A stretch of 64,000 bases of DNA from Paraglaciecola chathamensis S18K6 (GTDB lineage Bacteria > Pseudomonadota > Gammaproteobacteria > Enterobacterales > Alteromonadaceae): positions 186,001 through 250,000 of the forward strand of contig BAEM01000034.1 in the NCBI GenBank assembly GCA_000314955.1. The letters are read 5' to 3'. Of the stretch, positions 8,880 to 17,916 are shown piece after piece. Position numbers and translations under genes: made by a program. Below the pieces are notes generated by a model, which worked only from the letters and a program-made list of their open reading frames with translations, had not been told where the DNA came from and searched no databases. Position 1 is the first letter of the stretch. Each line of letters begins with the position of its first letter.

Positions 8880-9896
8880 CTAGCCTTGTCTAATGCGGGC
8901 TCTTATCCTCTCAATGCTCTCATTAACGTATATATTAACCAATACGGATATAATAACAGTAATGAGGAGTCCCAAAGTAAATACAAGAGCGCCTTTACTC
9001 ATATCCTCTGTGATTAACCACGAAGCCAAGGCCGCTCCTGACCAATGAAATAAATAAATGGGAAATGATAAATCCCCAAGAACTCTATCAACCTTTTTAC
9101 TAAAAAAACGAGAACCCTGCTCAAACAACAACACGGTCATTAAGGTGCTAAGCCCTAAATTTAGCCAACTTCCAATAAGACTTACGAACCAAGCTTTGTC
9201 AGCTATCAGAACTTGACACAGCACCACAATCGCAATATTTCCTATGTAAAGGCATACGATCAAGGGCATACCAATTTTATAAACTACGCTGGTGACCCAT
9301 TTTCGGTAATGATAGACCCAAGCTCCTAATGAAAACGGCAAGGCGGCCTGCAGTACATTTCCATATCCTGTTGAAAATGAACCTGTCTGAAACATATTTC
9401 CCCCAACCCAACACATACTAGCGAATAGCCAGATCAAAGTAATCATACGAGTTCTGGATATACCCAATCCAATCAATACATAGAACAAAATTTCAATACT
9501 CAAGGCCCAAGTAGCGGGAGAAATACGCACTGGATAAGTCACAGGCTCAAATGCAGGATAGATCATAGTGACGTTTGCTATCGCGCTTGCAAAGTCATTA
9601 GGTAAAATCATTTTAGCGTGAAATACGCCTGAGACCTCATTTCCAATCAATAATATTATGCAGATACCTAATAGCAAGAGGCACCAGTAGACAGGATAAA
9701 GACGAAGAAATCTGTTTAAAGCATAGCGCTTAAAACCATCTAATGAATACCCATAGGACTCATTCATTATCATGGTCATCAAGAAGCCGCTGAGCACAAA
9801 GAAGCTATAAACCGCGTATGGACCAATAGAAGCGACGTCTAGTACGTGATATATCACCACATTAACCGCTAATATAAACCGATACACCCCGAACAT
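8880..9896 (-). CDS. Acyltransferase 3 family membrane protein
   Basis: A 338-residue integral membrane acyltransferase of the OafA/NodX/ExoZ type. MFGVYRFILAVNVVIYHV contains the hallmark N-terminal His (His17), and RFLRLYPVYW is the second conserved motif. About ten hydrophobic helices follow. The family O-acetylates or succinylates cell-surface sugars from the cytoplasmic acyl-CoA pool. It is the last gene of the leftward operon that begins at 14600, 17 bases after the FkbM methyltransferase, and converges on the beta-helix gene. A second acyl transfer step alongside the hexapeptide enzyme is plausible. Confidence 0.85.
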   Translation of the reverse strand: MFGVYRFILAVNVVIYHVLDVASIGPYAVYSFFVLSGFLMTMIMNESYGYSLDGFKRYALNRFLRLYPVYWCLLLLGICIILLIGNEVSGVFHAKMILPNDFASAIANVTMIYPAFEPVTYPVRISPATWALSIEILFYVLIGLGISRTRMITLIWLFASMCWVGGNMFQTGSFSTGYGNVLQAALPFSLGAWVYHYRKWVTSVVYKIGMPLIVCLYIGNIAIVVLCQVLIADKAWFVSLIGSWLNLGLSTLMTVLLFEQGSRFFSKKVDRVLGDLSFPIYLFHWSGAALASWLITEDMSKGALVFTLGLLITVIISVLVNIYVNESIERIRARIRQG

Positions 9897-9913
9897 AGCT
9901 TTTCCTTTGTTAT

Positions 9914-10813
9914 CTATTGTTGCTCAACTGGAATCGAAATACCGATCACATCGTATTGTTTCATTTCGTACTGCTTGAAAAACGCTGTCGTTCTATCGAC
10001 CTTTTTATCTTTGGAGACGATAGGTACATACCAATCGAACCCTCGTAATGCTTCAGCTTGGCGAAACAATTCTTCGGGCGTAATGTTCGTTTTAACGAGC
10101 ACGTCAGGGTGAATTTCAAGCAGCAAAATGACTGAATCTACACTGGTTAATAACTGAGCCGCACCGGCCAGCACTTGTTGTTCTTGCCCTTCGACATCAA
10201 TTTTAACGACCACCCGGGAACATAATTTCACCTGGGGATTCAATCTAAACCAACTATCTAAACTGACGACATCGACAGCTCCCGAATCAGCTCTGATTAT
10301 CTGGCCTTCATGGTCGTTAGCACGGCTCATATCAGCTTCAAGGTCAGCCTTACCGTTAAAGTCAGACACCGCTGAATTTAGCGCCATTACATCGAGCGCA
10401 AATTGAGAAAAATTATGCTCGAGTACAATGAAAGAGTTTGGGTTTGGTTCAAATGCAATAATGTTACTTAAGTTCGTGCAGCGAGATGCAACTAAAGACG
10501 AGACTGTGCCGATATCGGCCCCTAAATCTAAAAGAGTAAAAGGCTTTTCTAAGTCACTCAGTAAATCGCAGAAGGGTATAAACTCTTCTAAGTAGTAATT
10601 ATTAGGCCCACCTTCCAACCAAAAACACAATTCGGCCAATGGGACAGAAAAGAAACGTTCTTTGACTTTATAACGGATCAGTTTTTGCGGAAAATTAGCA
10701 CTCATCCATAGATAAAAATGATGCTTTCCGCGCCATTCATGAGTTTGCGCCCAAACCAAGCAACGATTAACAAGAGGATTAAAGTACCGCTTAGCAAAAT
10801 TGAAAGATTGCAT
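9914..10813 (-). CDS. FkbM-family SAM-dependent methyltransferase
   Basis: A 299-residue methyltransferase. The SAM-binding loop is TLLDLGADIGTVSSLVA near residues 93-109, followed by IIAFEPNPNSF and the FkbM signature VVKIDVEGQEQQVLAGA near 203-219. FkbM enzymes O-methylate hydroxyls of sugars or polyketides. No membrane helices are present. It sits 11 bases downstream of exosortase A in a tight operon, so it probably methylates a sugar of the exopolysaccharide. The acceptor is not predictable. Confidence 0.85.
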   Translation of the reverse strand: MQSFNFAKRYFNPLVNRCLVWAQTHEWRGKHHFYLWMSANFPQKLIRYKVKERFFSVPLAELCFWLEGGPNNYYLEEFIPFCDLLSDLEKPFTLLDLGADIGTVSSLVASRCTNLSNIIAFEPNPNSFIVLEHNFSQFALDVMALNSAVSDFNGKADLEADMSRANDHEGQIIRADSGAVDVVSLDSWFRLNPQVKLCSRVVVKIDVEGQEQQVLAGAAQLLTSVDSVILLLEIHPDVLVKTNITPEELFRQAEALRGFDWYVPIVSKDKKVDRTTAFFKQYEMKQYDVIGISIPVEQQ

Positions 10814-10824
10814 ATTATTACTAG

Positions 10825-12318
10825 TTACGGAAATATTTGATTGATAGCGCTAAACTTGCTGCTCATCATTCTACTGAACCATGCCTTATCTGTGTTTAAC
10901 GTACTATATTCAATTTCTGCTGAGACCATAACAAGACCACTTCCATAATGTTGCCCTAACATTATTTGATAAATTTCATATAACTTTGCATGATTTTTAT
11001 TAGAAAATATCTCACCATCAACGAAATACCAATACCCAAGCAAGCGTACACCGCGCGCATTAACTATTTGCTCAACGTTAATCTCTGTCTTTGTGTTCAT
11101 AGGGACTGAATAGACCGACTCTAATGTCCAAAAGTCTTCCAAATACATACGGTTAGCAAAGCTCACCAATTCTCCGCGTCCTTTAGGGTACCAAACCGCA
11201 TGCATATCAACCGCCTTGCTTTCGAACATGAATCGAGAAGCATTTTTGTCAAAATAATCGACAAACTCAGGCGACCAGTTAGCTGTTACTTTTTCCCCCG
11301 TAAAAGGCAGTGCTTTGAGACGCTCAGGTGAGGTTCCTGCCACTAATTGGCTTTGAATAAGTTGGTACCAGAATAGGAAAAACAACATAGCAACCGATAT
11401 TGTCACACTTGCCTTTATATAAACTTGATTAGAGGGTGCGAAGGGGATTGCAAGTGGTGTTTCTGATTTCAGATCAGAAGACTTTTCTCTTATTAACTCG
11501 CCCAGCCCTATTAAGCATATGATCACCAAACTAAAAAACACCCATCCATAGATAAGGTGATCAGCGCCGACAGCATGTTCCATATTCGTTAAATGGCCTG
11601 TTAAAATGATGCCGAAAACACGAATAGCATTTGCAATAATGGGAAATATAATCGCGATAATGACGAAAGAGATTCGTCGAATGCGCGACTGCATATTCAT
11701 ATAGGCATACAACGAACCAATCACAATCGAAGCAATAAAAAAGCTGATACCTGAGCATGCTTCTGCAACTAGAAACCGTCCCTCCGGGATCTCTATGTAT
11801 AAACCACTGCGATAGATTGGCACATTGACCCACTGCAACATCATGACAGACAGATCTGCTGTAACAGCTTGCAACGTAGGAATTAACTCTTCACCAACCG
11901 GAATACAAAAAACGATAAAGAATAATGGGAATAGGATTCTTTTAGCTTGCTCGTTTCCTAATAGAAACCAAATGCTAAAGGGTAAGAAGGTAAATGTAGC
12001 AATATGCATGAAAAGCTGAACACCACCAGAAAGCCCAACACCATAAAGCCCTAAGCTACCAAAGCATAAAATTAAAACCCAGTAATTGGGTTTAATCGCA
12101 GAGAGCGAGAGTTGCTCTTTTTTACAATAAATAAAATAAATGCTGGCGGGGATAACAAATAAACAGTGATTAAAAATATCTGAAATAATCCAGATATCGA
12201 TTGCAGTGACAATACCTTGCCAAAATGTCAACACCCAAAACGTGACAACAACTAGCAGTGCTATAATCCCTCTTGTTGAATGACGTTCTTCAGGGGCATG
12301 CATACTTCCATCATTCAT
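10825..12318 (-). CDS. xrtA: Exosortase A with fused C-terminal EpsI domain
   Basis: A 497-residue polytopic membrane cysteine protease/transpeptidase. The N-terminal half has eight or so helices and the three exosortase active-site residues: Cys188 in VAEACSGISF, Arg233 in NAIRVFGI and His254 in GADHLIYGW. Residues from about 330 to the end are a periplasmic EpsI-like domain (VTANWSPEFVDYF, VVWYPKGRGE-like region, GVRLLGYWYFVDG). Exosortases recognise PEP-CTERM tails, cleave them and are thought to attach the protein to the cell surface. The flanking deacetylase, priming transferase, export and kinase genes are the standard XrtA-associated set. No PEP-CTERM substrate is encoded in this window, so targets must be elsewhere. 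Confidence 0.95.
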   Translation of the reverse strand: MNDGSMHAPEERHSTRGIIALLVVVTFWVLTFWQGIVTAIDIWIISDIFNHCLFVIPASIYFIYCKKEQLSLSAIKPNYWVLILCFGSLGLYGVGLSGGVQLFMHIATFTFLPFSIWFLLGNEQAKRILFPLFFIVFCIPVGEELIPTLQAVTADLSVMMLQWVNVPIYRSGLYIEIPEGRFLVAEACSGISFFIASIVIGSLYAYMNMQSRIRRISFVIIAIIFPIIANAIRVFGIILTGHLTNMEHAVGADHLIYGWVFFSLVIICLIGLGELIREKSSDLKSETPLAIPFAPSNQVYIKASVTISVAMLFFLFWYQLIQSQLVAGTSPERLKALPFTGEKVTANWSPEFVDYFDKNASRFMFESKAVDMHAVWYPKGRGELVSFANRMYLEDFWTLESVYSVPMNTKTEINVEQIVNARGVRLLGYWYFVDGEIFSNKNHAKLYEIYQIMLGQHYGSGLVMVSAEIEYSTLNTDKAWFSRMMSSKFSAINQIFP

Positions 12319-12339
12319 TGGAAAGACTCCGTCCTATTC

Positions 12340-13185
12340 CTAGCTAGTTTTATCAATATTATAAACACTCTTCATGGTGTCCCATGAAAAATCATTAAGT
12401 AAACGCTCCAGTTTTCCCTGCGTTTTATTTAAATTCACGTAGTGTCGGAATTTGGATTTAAGAGGAGCATTGACCATACGAGGTTGGTCAGCATCAATCT
12501 CCCACGGATGAAAATAAAAAGAATAGGGCTGCTTTTCTTTTTTAAGATAACCACTAATCAAAGATTTCGTTAATGTATAAGGATACAAGCGAAAGTAGCC
12601 TCCTCCGCCAATTGGAGTTTGGCGTCCCATCACTTTATGCGTAGGTATCGGAATCTCTATGATCCCTTCTTTTCGCATATAAGCAAACCGTGGCCAATCT
12701 GGCGTGCCATATAAATCATGCTTCACTGGATAAGTACTTGAACTGTATTGAAAGCCTAACTCTGCCAATACTTCAAATGCCCATTCATTATCATAACCAA
12801 TTGAAAAACTGGGTGCGCGGTAACCTGTTAACGCCTCGCCAAGTAAATCTTCAAGATGATTTTTAGAGCGAGTCACGTCAGCGGTGAATTCTTCTCTAGT
12901 TTGCTCGGTTGCTCGCCTGTGAGCGTACCCATGGCTGGCAACTTCGTGTCCCTGAGCATGTATCTCTTTAATCAATTCGGGATAGCGTTCAGCAACCCAG
13001 CCGAGGACAAAAAACGTTGATTTGACTTTGTGCTTGGCAAACATGTCAAGCAAGGTACGCGTATTCTTGTCAACCCTGGGCTGATAGTCCTTCCATTGCT
13101 CTGGCGAAATGACCGACTCAAAGGCTGAAACATGAAAGAAATCTTCTACATCGACTGTCATAGCATTTAATACGCTATCCGACAT
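12340..13185 (-). CDS. XrtA-system polysaccharide deacetylase
   Basis: A 281-residue NodB-fold carbohydrate esterase. The metal and catalytic motifs are all visible: TVDVEDFF (Asp12, Asp15), ASHGYAHR with His85 and His89, GYRAPSFS near 121-128, and the C-terminal YFHPWEID histidine motif. The C-terminal part fits the DUF3473 extension of the exosortase-associated subfamily. It should remove N-acetyl groups from the polymer or a lipid-linked intermediate. It lies between exosortase A (21 bases) and the priming transferase (2 bases apart). Confidence 0.92.
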   Translation of the reverse strand: MSDSVLNAMTVDVEDFFHVSAFESVISPEQWKDYQPRVDKNTRTLLDMFAKHKVKSTFFVLGWVAERYPELIKEIHAQGHEVASHGYAHRRATEQTREEFTADVTRSKNHLEDLLGEALTGYRAPSFSIGYDNEWAFEVLAELGFQYSSSTYPVKHDLYGTPDWPRFAYMRKEGIIEIPIPTHKVMGRQTPIGGGGYFRLYPYTLTKSLISGYLKKEKQPYSFYFHPWEIDADQPRMVNAPLKSKFRHYVNLNKTQGKLERLLNDFSWDTMKSVYNIDKTS

Positions 13186-13187
13186 GG

Positions 13188-14600
13188 TTATCTCCCTTTA
13201 CCGAATAGCACGACTTCAACGGTACGGATTAAAATAAGAATATCGAGCATTAAACTTTGATGTTTAACGTAATACAAATCAAATTTTAACTTTTCCATTG
13301 AATCCTCAACACTGGCGCCATATGGGTAGTTTAACTGCGCCCAACCTGCCAAGCCCGGCTTCACATTATGCCTTTGATTATAATAAGGAATTTCACGAAT
13401 AAGCTGCTCGACAAACTGCGGGCGTTCTGGTCGCGGTCCGATAAAAGACATTTCACCACGAAAGACATTTAATAATTGGGGCAATTCGTCAATTCGGTAC
13501 TTACGTATAAACTGGCCGACTTTCGTCACGCGATCATCATTCGTTGTCGCCCATTTGGCACCGTCTTTTTCTGCATCTGGACGCATACTTCTGAACTTTA
13601 TAATGTTAAACAACTTTCCATTCAAACCAACTCGCTCTTGTTTATAAAAAACAGAAGCTTTGATCCCATTATTATCTTCAAAATAAATAATCAGTGCAGT
13701 AAGCAGCATAAATGGCCAAGTAAACATCAATACGACGAAAGCTAAAAGGCTATTCATTCCGTAATCGAGTGCATCTCGCAGGTAGTTTTGCGAATTAAAA
13801 CCGTTGGAGTAAATAACCCAGCTAGGGTACATGAGATTAACCACAATCTGCCCGGTTTCGCGCTCCATGAAATCAAGCAAATCGGTGACTTCAACACCGC
13901 GAAGACGGCAATCAAAAAGTATTTCGACCGGTAGCGTTCCACGCCTTTGGTCACATGCGATAACGACTTCGTCAATATCATTGTCCGTAATAAAATTGCG
14001 AAAATTTTCATCAACTTTAACGTGAACTAATTTCTCGTTTTGAATTCCTTCTTCACGGTTGTCGCCAGGAATAGGGATAAAACCTAAGAGCTCAAAGCCG
14101 AAGCGGTCTACCTCACGGCGCATACGCTTTTCAATAATCGACGCTCGTTCACCAGCTCCAATAACAACAATTTTAGTTTGGCCTAAGCCCAGAAGACCAA
14201 GCCGATTGATGAAATAGCGAAAGATAACTAAGGCAACGATGCACAAACCCGCTGCGATTGGCAGGAAGTACTGATGTAAATCGATATACCCTAGAACCGT
14301 GTTCCCCAAGATTTCCATAACGAAATACCCGAGAGCAACACTGACGAAAATTCGACGAATAATCCCGCGAAATGTCTCACGTAGCTTCGATTCGTAGAGC
14401 CCGACAGAAAGTGCCGAAACAATCACTAAAAACGTAAATAAACCAATGTAAAGTGATACATCTCCTACTTGCGGTGTAGATGACCCAGTGATTTCACTTA
14501 CAATCCCCAAGGTTAAATACAAAATATACGCGACTACTGATGCTTCTAAAATCATCAGTATGTTAGAACGTCTTACTTCCTTTCGATTAACAAAACTCAT
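13188..14600 (-). CDS. XrtA-system priming sugar-phosphate transferase (TIGR03013 type)
   Basis: A 470-residue polyprenyl-phosphate sugar-1-phosphate transferase. Four N-terminal helices are followed by a CoA-binding-like domain (TKIVVIGAGERASII near residue 152) and a fifth helix near 280-305 leading into the catalytic domain: FKQERVGLNGKLF-type start, FRSMRPDAE, KYRIDELPQLLNVFRGEMSFIGPRPERP, and NVKPGLAGWAQ. It transfers a sugar phosphate to undecaprenyl phosphate and starts repeat-unit assembly. It is the first gene of the leftward operon 14600-8880 and faces the export operon across a 171-base promoter region. Confidence 0.93.
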   Translation of the reverse strand: MSFVNRKEVRRSNILMILEASVVAYILYLTLGIVSEITGSSTPQVGDVSLYIGLFTFLVIVSALSVGLYESKLRETFRGIIRRIFVSVALGYFVMEILGNTVLGYIDLHQYFLPIAAGLCIVALVIFRYFINRLGLLGLGQTKIVVIGAGERASIIEKRMRREVDRFGFELLGFIPIPGDNREEGIQNEKLVHVKVDENFRNFITDNDIDEVVIACDQRRGTLPVEILFDCRLRGVEVTDLLDFMERETGQIVVNLMYPSWVIYSNGFNSQNYLRDALDYGMNSLLAFVVLMFTWPFMLLTALIIYFEDNNGIKASVFYKQERVGLNGKLFNIIKFRSMRPDAEKDGAKWATTNDDRVTKVGQFIRKYRIDELPQLLNVFRGEMSFIGPRPERPQFVEQLIREIPYYNQRHNVKPGLAGWAQLNYPYGASVEDSMEKLKFDLYYVKHQSLMLDILILIRTVEVVLFGKGR

Positions 14601-14771
14601 TAATCTCTTTCCTCTATTCGTAACGACTTAATCATTTACTATTCTCAAATATAAATCAGTATCTGAGTCCGATTAACTTTTTATTATTGTTCATTATTTT
14701 ATGTTTTGAAATAAGTCTAAATCTTGTTACATTGATGATCGATGAGTTCAACACACGGAGCTACAATTTAC
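14601..14771. promoter_or_regulatory. Divergent promoter region of the two XrtA operons
   Basis: This AT-rich gap separates the leftward assembly operon from the rightward export operon and must contain the promoters of both. No operator or sigma-54 site could be assigned by eye. Confidence 0.45.
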
Positions 14772-15407
14772 ATGAAGACTAACAAAATAGCATTCTTCAA
14801 TTTAGTATTTTTATCAATTCTAACCCTGGCAGGATGCTCAAGCAGTAATAGTAGCCTTCCTAATGCGTCAACCTACCCCTCTTTGACTACTTCTGTAGAT
14901 AATTATCAGTATCTAATCGGTCCTGGCGATACATTATCAATATTTGTATGGCGTAACCCCGATATCTCTGGCAGTTTTATTGTTCGACCAGACGGTAAAG
15001 TCACTACTTCACTTGTAGAAGACATTGAGGTTACCGGAAAAACGCCCTTCGTACTTGCCCGAGAATTGGAAGAATCTTTGGGTAAATTTATTAACAGTCC
15101 TCGCGTTACTGTCAGTGTCACTCGTTTTGCTGGTCCATTAAGTGAGCAAGTGCGAGTTATTGGGGAAGCCACAAACCCCAGTGCAATTAATTATACTCAG
15201 CAAATGACATTACTGGATTTAATGATTTCAGTGGGTGGTCTGACAGAATATGCAGCTGGTGATAATGCCAAGTTAATTCGTACTGTTAACGGCAAGCAGC
15301 AAACTTTTGGTATTAATATCGATTCGCTGATACGCGACGGCGACATTGCACAGAATATAGATATATTACCCGGTGACATCATTATTATCCCTGAAGCTTG
15401 GTTCTAG
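14772..15407 (+). CDS. XrtA-system polysaccharide export lipoprotein (Wza-like)
   Basis: A 211-residue outer-membrane polysaccharide export protein. The ATG at 14772 is chosen because it has a GGAG 11 bases upstream and gives a clean lipoprotein signal (FLSILTLAGC, acylated Cys22); an ATG 30 bases earlier would only lengthen the leader. The Poly_export domain begins YLIGPGDTLSIFVWRNPDI near residue 42, and a SLBB-type domain follows from about residue 120 (QVRVIGEATNP). The C-terminus ends DIIIIPEAWF, with no long helix like that of Wza. It should form the periplasmic/outer-membrane part of the exporter with the chain-length protein encoded next. Confidence 0.92.
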   Translation: MKTNKIAFFNLVFLSILTLAGCSSSNSSLPNASTYPSLTTSVDNYQYLIGPGDTLSIFVWRNPDISGSFIVRPDGKVTTSLVEDIEVTGKTPFVLARELEESLGKFINSPRVTVSVTRFAGPLSEQVRVIGEATNPSAINYTQQMTLLDLMISVGGLTEYAAGDNAKLIRTVNGKQQTFGINIDSLIRDGDIAQNIDILPGDIIIIPEAWF

Positions 15408-15436
15408 GCAACATTTAGAAGGATACGGACATTTAG

Positions 15437-17020
15437 ATGCAAGATTTACACAAAACGATCGAGCTGCTGCTTGATTATATTAGGGGCGTTTGGGTAAAAA
15501 AACGTTACATCATGATTTGTTCATGGCTTATTTGCCCCTTAGGTTTTGCCTATGTGGTATCTATGCCTGACACCTATGAGTCCCAAGCTCGCGTGTATGT
15601 AGATACACGTTCTGTTTTACAGCCTTTGCTACGTGGTTTAGCTGTTCAAACGAATCCCCAGCAAGAGATTTCTATGATGGTTAAGACTCTGTTGAGCAGA
15701 CCTAACCTAGAAATAATTGCTCGAGAGTCTGATTTAGACATAACTGCGCTTACCCCTGGAGACTATGAAAAGGTTATAAGTGATCTAGATAGTAACTTAC
15801 AGTTACGGGCTGTAGGTCGAGATAATTTATACACTATTTCTTATAGCAATAGCGATCCACAAATGTCGAAAACCGTCGTTCAGGAGACGCTAGATTTGTT
15901 CGTGGAGGGAGCACTTGGCAGCTCTAGAAAGGACTCAGATTCGGCGAGCCGATTCATTGAAGCGCAAATTTCCGAGTATGAGGCTAGGCTGACCAATGCC
16001 GAACAACGCGTTGCTGATTTCAAACGTAAGTATGCCACATTACTTCCGAATAAGGGTTCTTTCTATCAAAACTATACTCAGTTAAAAGAGCAAAAAGAGC
16101 AAACTGAACTCACAATAAAAGAAACTGAACAGCAGATCAAAGCATTAACTGGAGAAATAAACCAATCTAGTTCCCGTGTCGACGGTTTTGCTGTCAAGCC
16201 GTCCGATTCTAAGTCTTCTTTATCTACACGTTTCGATGCCAGAATTAGAAGTTTAGAAGAGCGTCTCGATGAATTAAAACTCAAATACACTGACCTGCAC
16301 CCTGACGTGATTGAAGCTAATTCGTTACTAGAGTCACTTCAAGCATCTAGACAAGAGGAAATAGACGAATATTTAGCATCAGCCAATGCAGGAGAGAATG
16401 GAGGTGGAAGTTTAAATGCTCTATCCACAGAAATTAGGATTGAAATAAGCCGCTTACAAAGCAATATTGCTTCCTTGGAAGTGCGAAGGGACGATTTTGA
16501 GCAAAAAATTGAATCACTGCAACAAAAAATTGATTTGGTGCCTCAAGTAGAAGCTGAATATACTGCTTTAAATCGTGATTACGGAATCACTAAGCGAAAG
16601 TACGAAGAACTCCTATCCAGAAGAGAATCAGCAGATTTAGCTCAAAAAGCTGACGTATCATCTGAAGATGTCCAATTCAGAGTAATTGACCCTCCCCTTG
16701 CTCCATTGAGCCCAAGCGGGCCCAACCGTTTAATTGGTTATACTGCAGTTGTATTTATCGGTTTTGGAGCCGGTCTGGGCATCGCATTTTTAATCAGTCA
16801 AATTAACCCCATCCTTATCCGGGGTAGTCAGCTTACTACATTAACGTCTTATCCGGTTTTAGGCGTTGTTTCTCATCTAAATGTCAAAGGGATCCGCAAA
16901 GTTAATCGAGCTCGGATCTTGGTATTTGCGTTTTCTTCGGGTGTAATTTTAATTTTATACGGGACCTTGATGGCCACTGAAATAATGAACATCGATGTCA
17001 TATCGAGGGTATTAGCATGA
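15437..17020 (+). CDS. XrtA-system chain-length determinant protein (Wzz/GumC type)
   Basis: A 527-residue polysaccharide co-polymerase. A first membrane helix lies near residues 24-43 and a second near 433-455, with an extra C-terminal hydrophobic segment near 495-515. The periplasmic middle is long and coiled-coil rich (residues about 170-390: many Glu/Gln/Lys heptads such as LKEQKEQTELTIKETEQQ). It governs polymer length and couples the kinase to the exporter. The kinase domain is not fused but encoded by the next gene, whose start overlaps this stop by ATGA. Confidence 0.92.
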   Translation: MQDLHKTIELLLDYIRGVWVKKRYIMICSWLICPLGFAYVVSMPDTYESQARVYVDTRSVLQPLLRGLAVQTNPQQEISMMVKTLLSRPNLEIIARESDLDITALTPGDYEKVISDLDSNLQLRAVGRDNLYTISYSNSDPQMSKTVVQETLDLFVEGALGSSRKDSDSASRFIEAQISEYEARLTNAEQRVADFKRKYATLLPNKGSFYQNYTQLKEQKEQTELTIKETEQQIKALTGEINQSSSRVDGFAVKPSDSKSSLSTRFDARIRSLEERLDELKLKYTDLHPDVIEANSLLESLQASRQEEIDEYLASANAGENGGGSLNALSTEIRIEISRLQSNIASLEVRRDDFEQKIESLQQKIDLVPQVEAEYTALNRDYGITKRKYEELLSRRESADLAQKADVSSEDVQFRVIDPPLAPLSPSGPNRLIGYTAVVFIGFGAGLGIAFLISQINPILIRGSQLTTLTSYPVLGVVSHLNVKGIRKVNRARILVFAFSSGVILILYGTLMATEIMNIDVISRVLA

Positions 17021-17916
17021 ACACAATAGAGCGTGCTCTATCCAAACAGGAAAAAGATAAGAAGGCCAAATCTGATGATGTTAGTTCATCACAAGACTCA
17101 ATGTCGAAAGACGAGGTTTTTGGCTCTAATCAGGTAGCTACTGCCAACACCGCTAAAGGTGCATCTAATGCATTGCCCCCCCCTGAGAGCATTGAAATCG
17201 ATCTGTTCAAAATGGAAGAGAAGGGCTTTGTTTCAACCAGTGCCAAACGTCGACTAATTAATGAAGAATATCGCGCGATAAAACGCAAAATCCTTGATAA
17301 CGCTTTTGGTCCATTGTCAAAATCATTGAATAACAGCAATATTATCATGGTCACCAGTTCTCGTCCGGGTGAGGGTAAAACATTTACCGCAGTTAATTTA
17401 GCTTTGAGCATTGCTCTCGAACAAGACAAAACCGTTTTACTCGTGGATGCTGATGTACTTCGCCCTAACGTTATGCGCACCCTAGAACTGCAAAACCAAG
17501 ATGGACTAATGGAATATCTGCTCGGTGAAAAGTCTGATATTGCCGAAGTCATGTGCCAAACCAATGTACCAAATTTACGTATTATCCCAGCTGGTAAATC
17601 TCACCACCTTTCAACTGAATTACTAGCCAGTGAGAAAATGTATGAAGCAGTACAAGAGTTTGCAAATCGTTATCCGGATCGTGTCGTTATCGTAGATACG
17701 CCTCCGTTATTAGGCATTAATGAAACGGCAATCTTGGCTAACCTAGCCGGTCAAGCGATTGTCGTGGCAGAAGAACAGTCAACTAAAATCACGGACATAC
17801 AAGAAGCAGTTGGCCATTTAAACCCTGACATGGCTATTGGTTTTGTAGTAAATAAAGCACAAAAGATTAGAAAAGATGGAACAGGTTACGGCTATTACTA
17901 TGCAGGAGCAAATTAA
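17017..17916 (+). CDS. XrtA-associated tyrosine autokinase (BY-kinase)
   Basis: A 299-residue cytoplasmic BY-kinase. Walker A is SSRPGEGKT (114-122), Walker A' is VLLVDADVLRP (140-150), and Walker B is VVIVDTPPLLG near 224-234. The C-terminus carries the tyrosine cluster for autophosphorylation (Tyr291, Tyr293-295). The N-terminal 60 residues are charged and probably disordered. It phosphorylates itself in trans and cycles the chain-length protein. It overlaps the upstream gene by four bases and the downstream one by a single base, so it is tightly coupled to both. Confidence 0.93.
   Translation: MNTIERALSKQEKDKKAKSDDVSSSQDSMSKDEVFGSNQVATANTAKGASNALPPPESIEIDLFKMEEKGFVSTSAKRRLINEEYRAIKRKILDNAFGPLSKSLNNSNIIMVTSSRPGEGKTFTAVNLALSIALEQDKTVLLVDADVLRPNVMRTLELQNQDGLMEYLLGEKSDIAEVMCQTNVPNLRIIPAGKSHHLSTELLASEKMYEAVQEFANRYPDRVVIVDTPPLLGINETAILANLAGQAIVVAEEQSTKITDIQEAVGHLNPDMAIGFVVNKAQKIRKDGTGYGYYYAGAN

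Noticed and set aside
8826-9017. Plus-strand frame of 63 codons after the beta-helix gene
   Set aside because: It overlaps the end of the beta-helix gene and the acyltransferase 3 gene in antisense and lacks a ribosome site.
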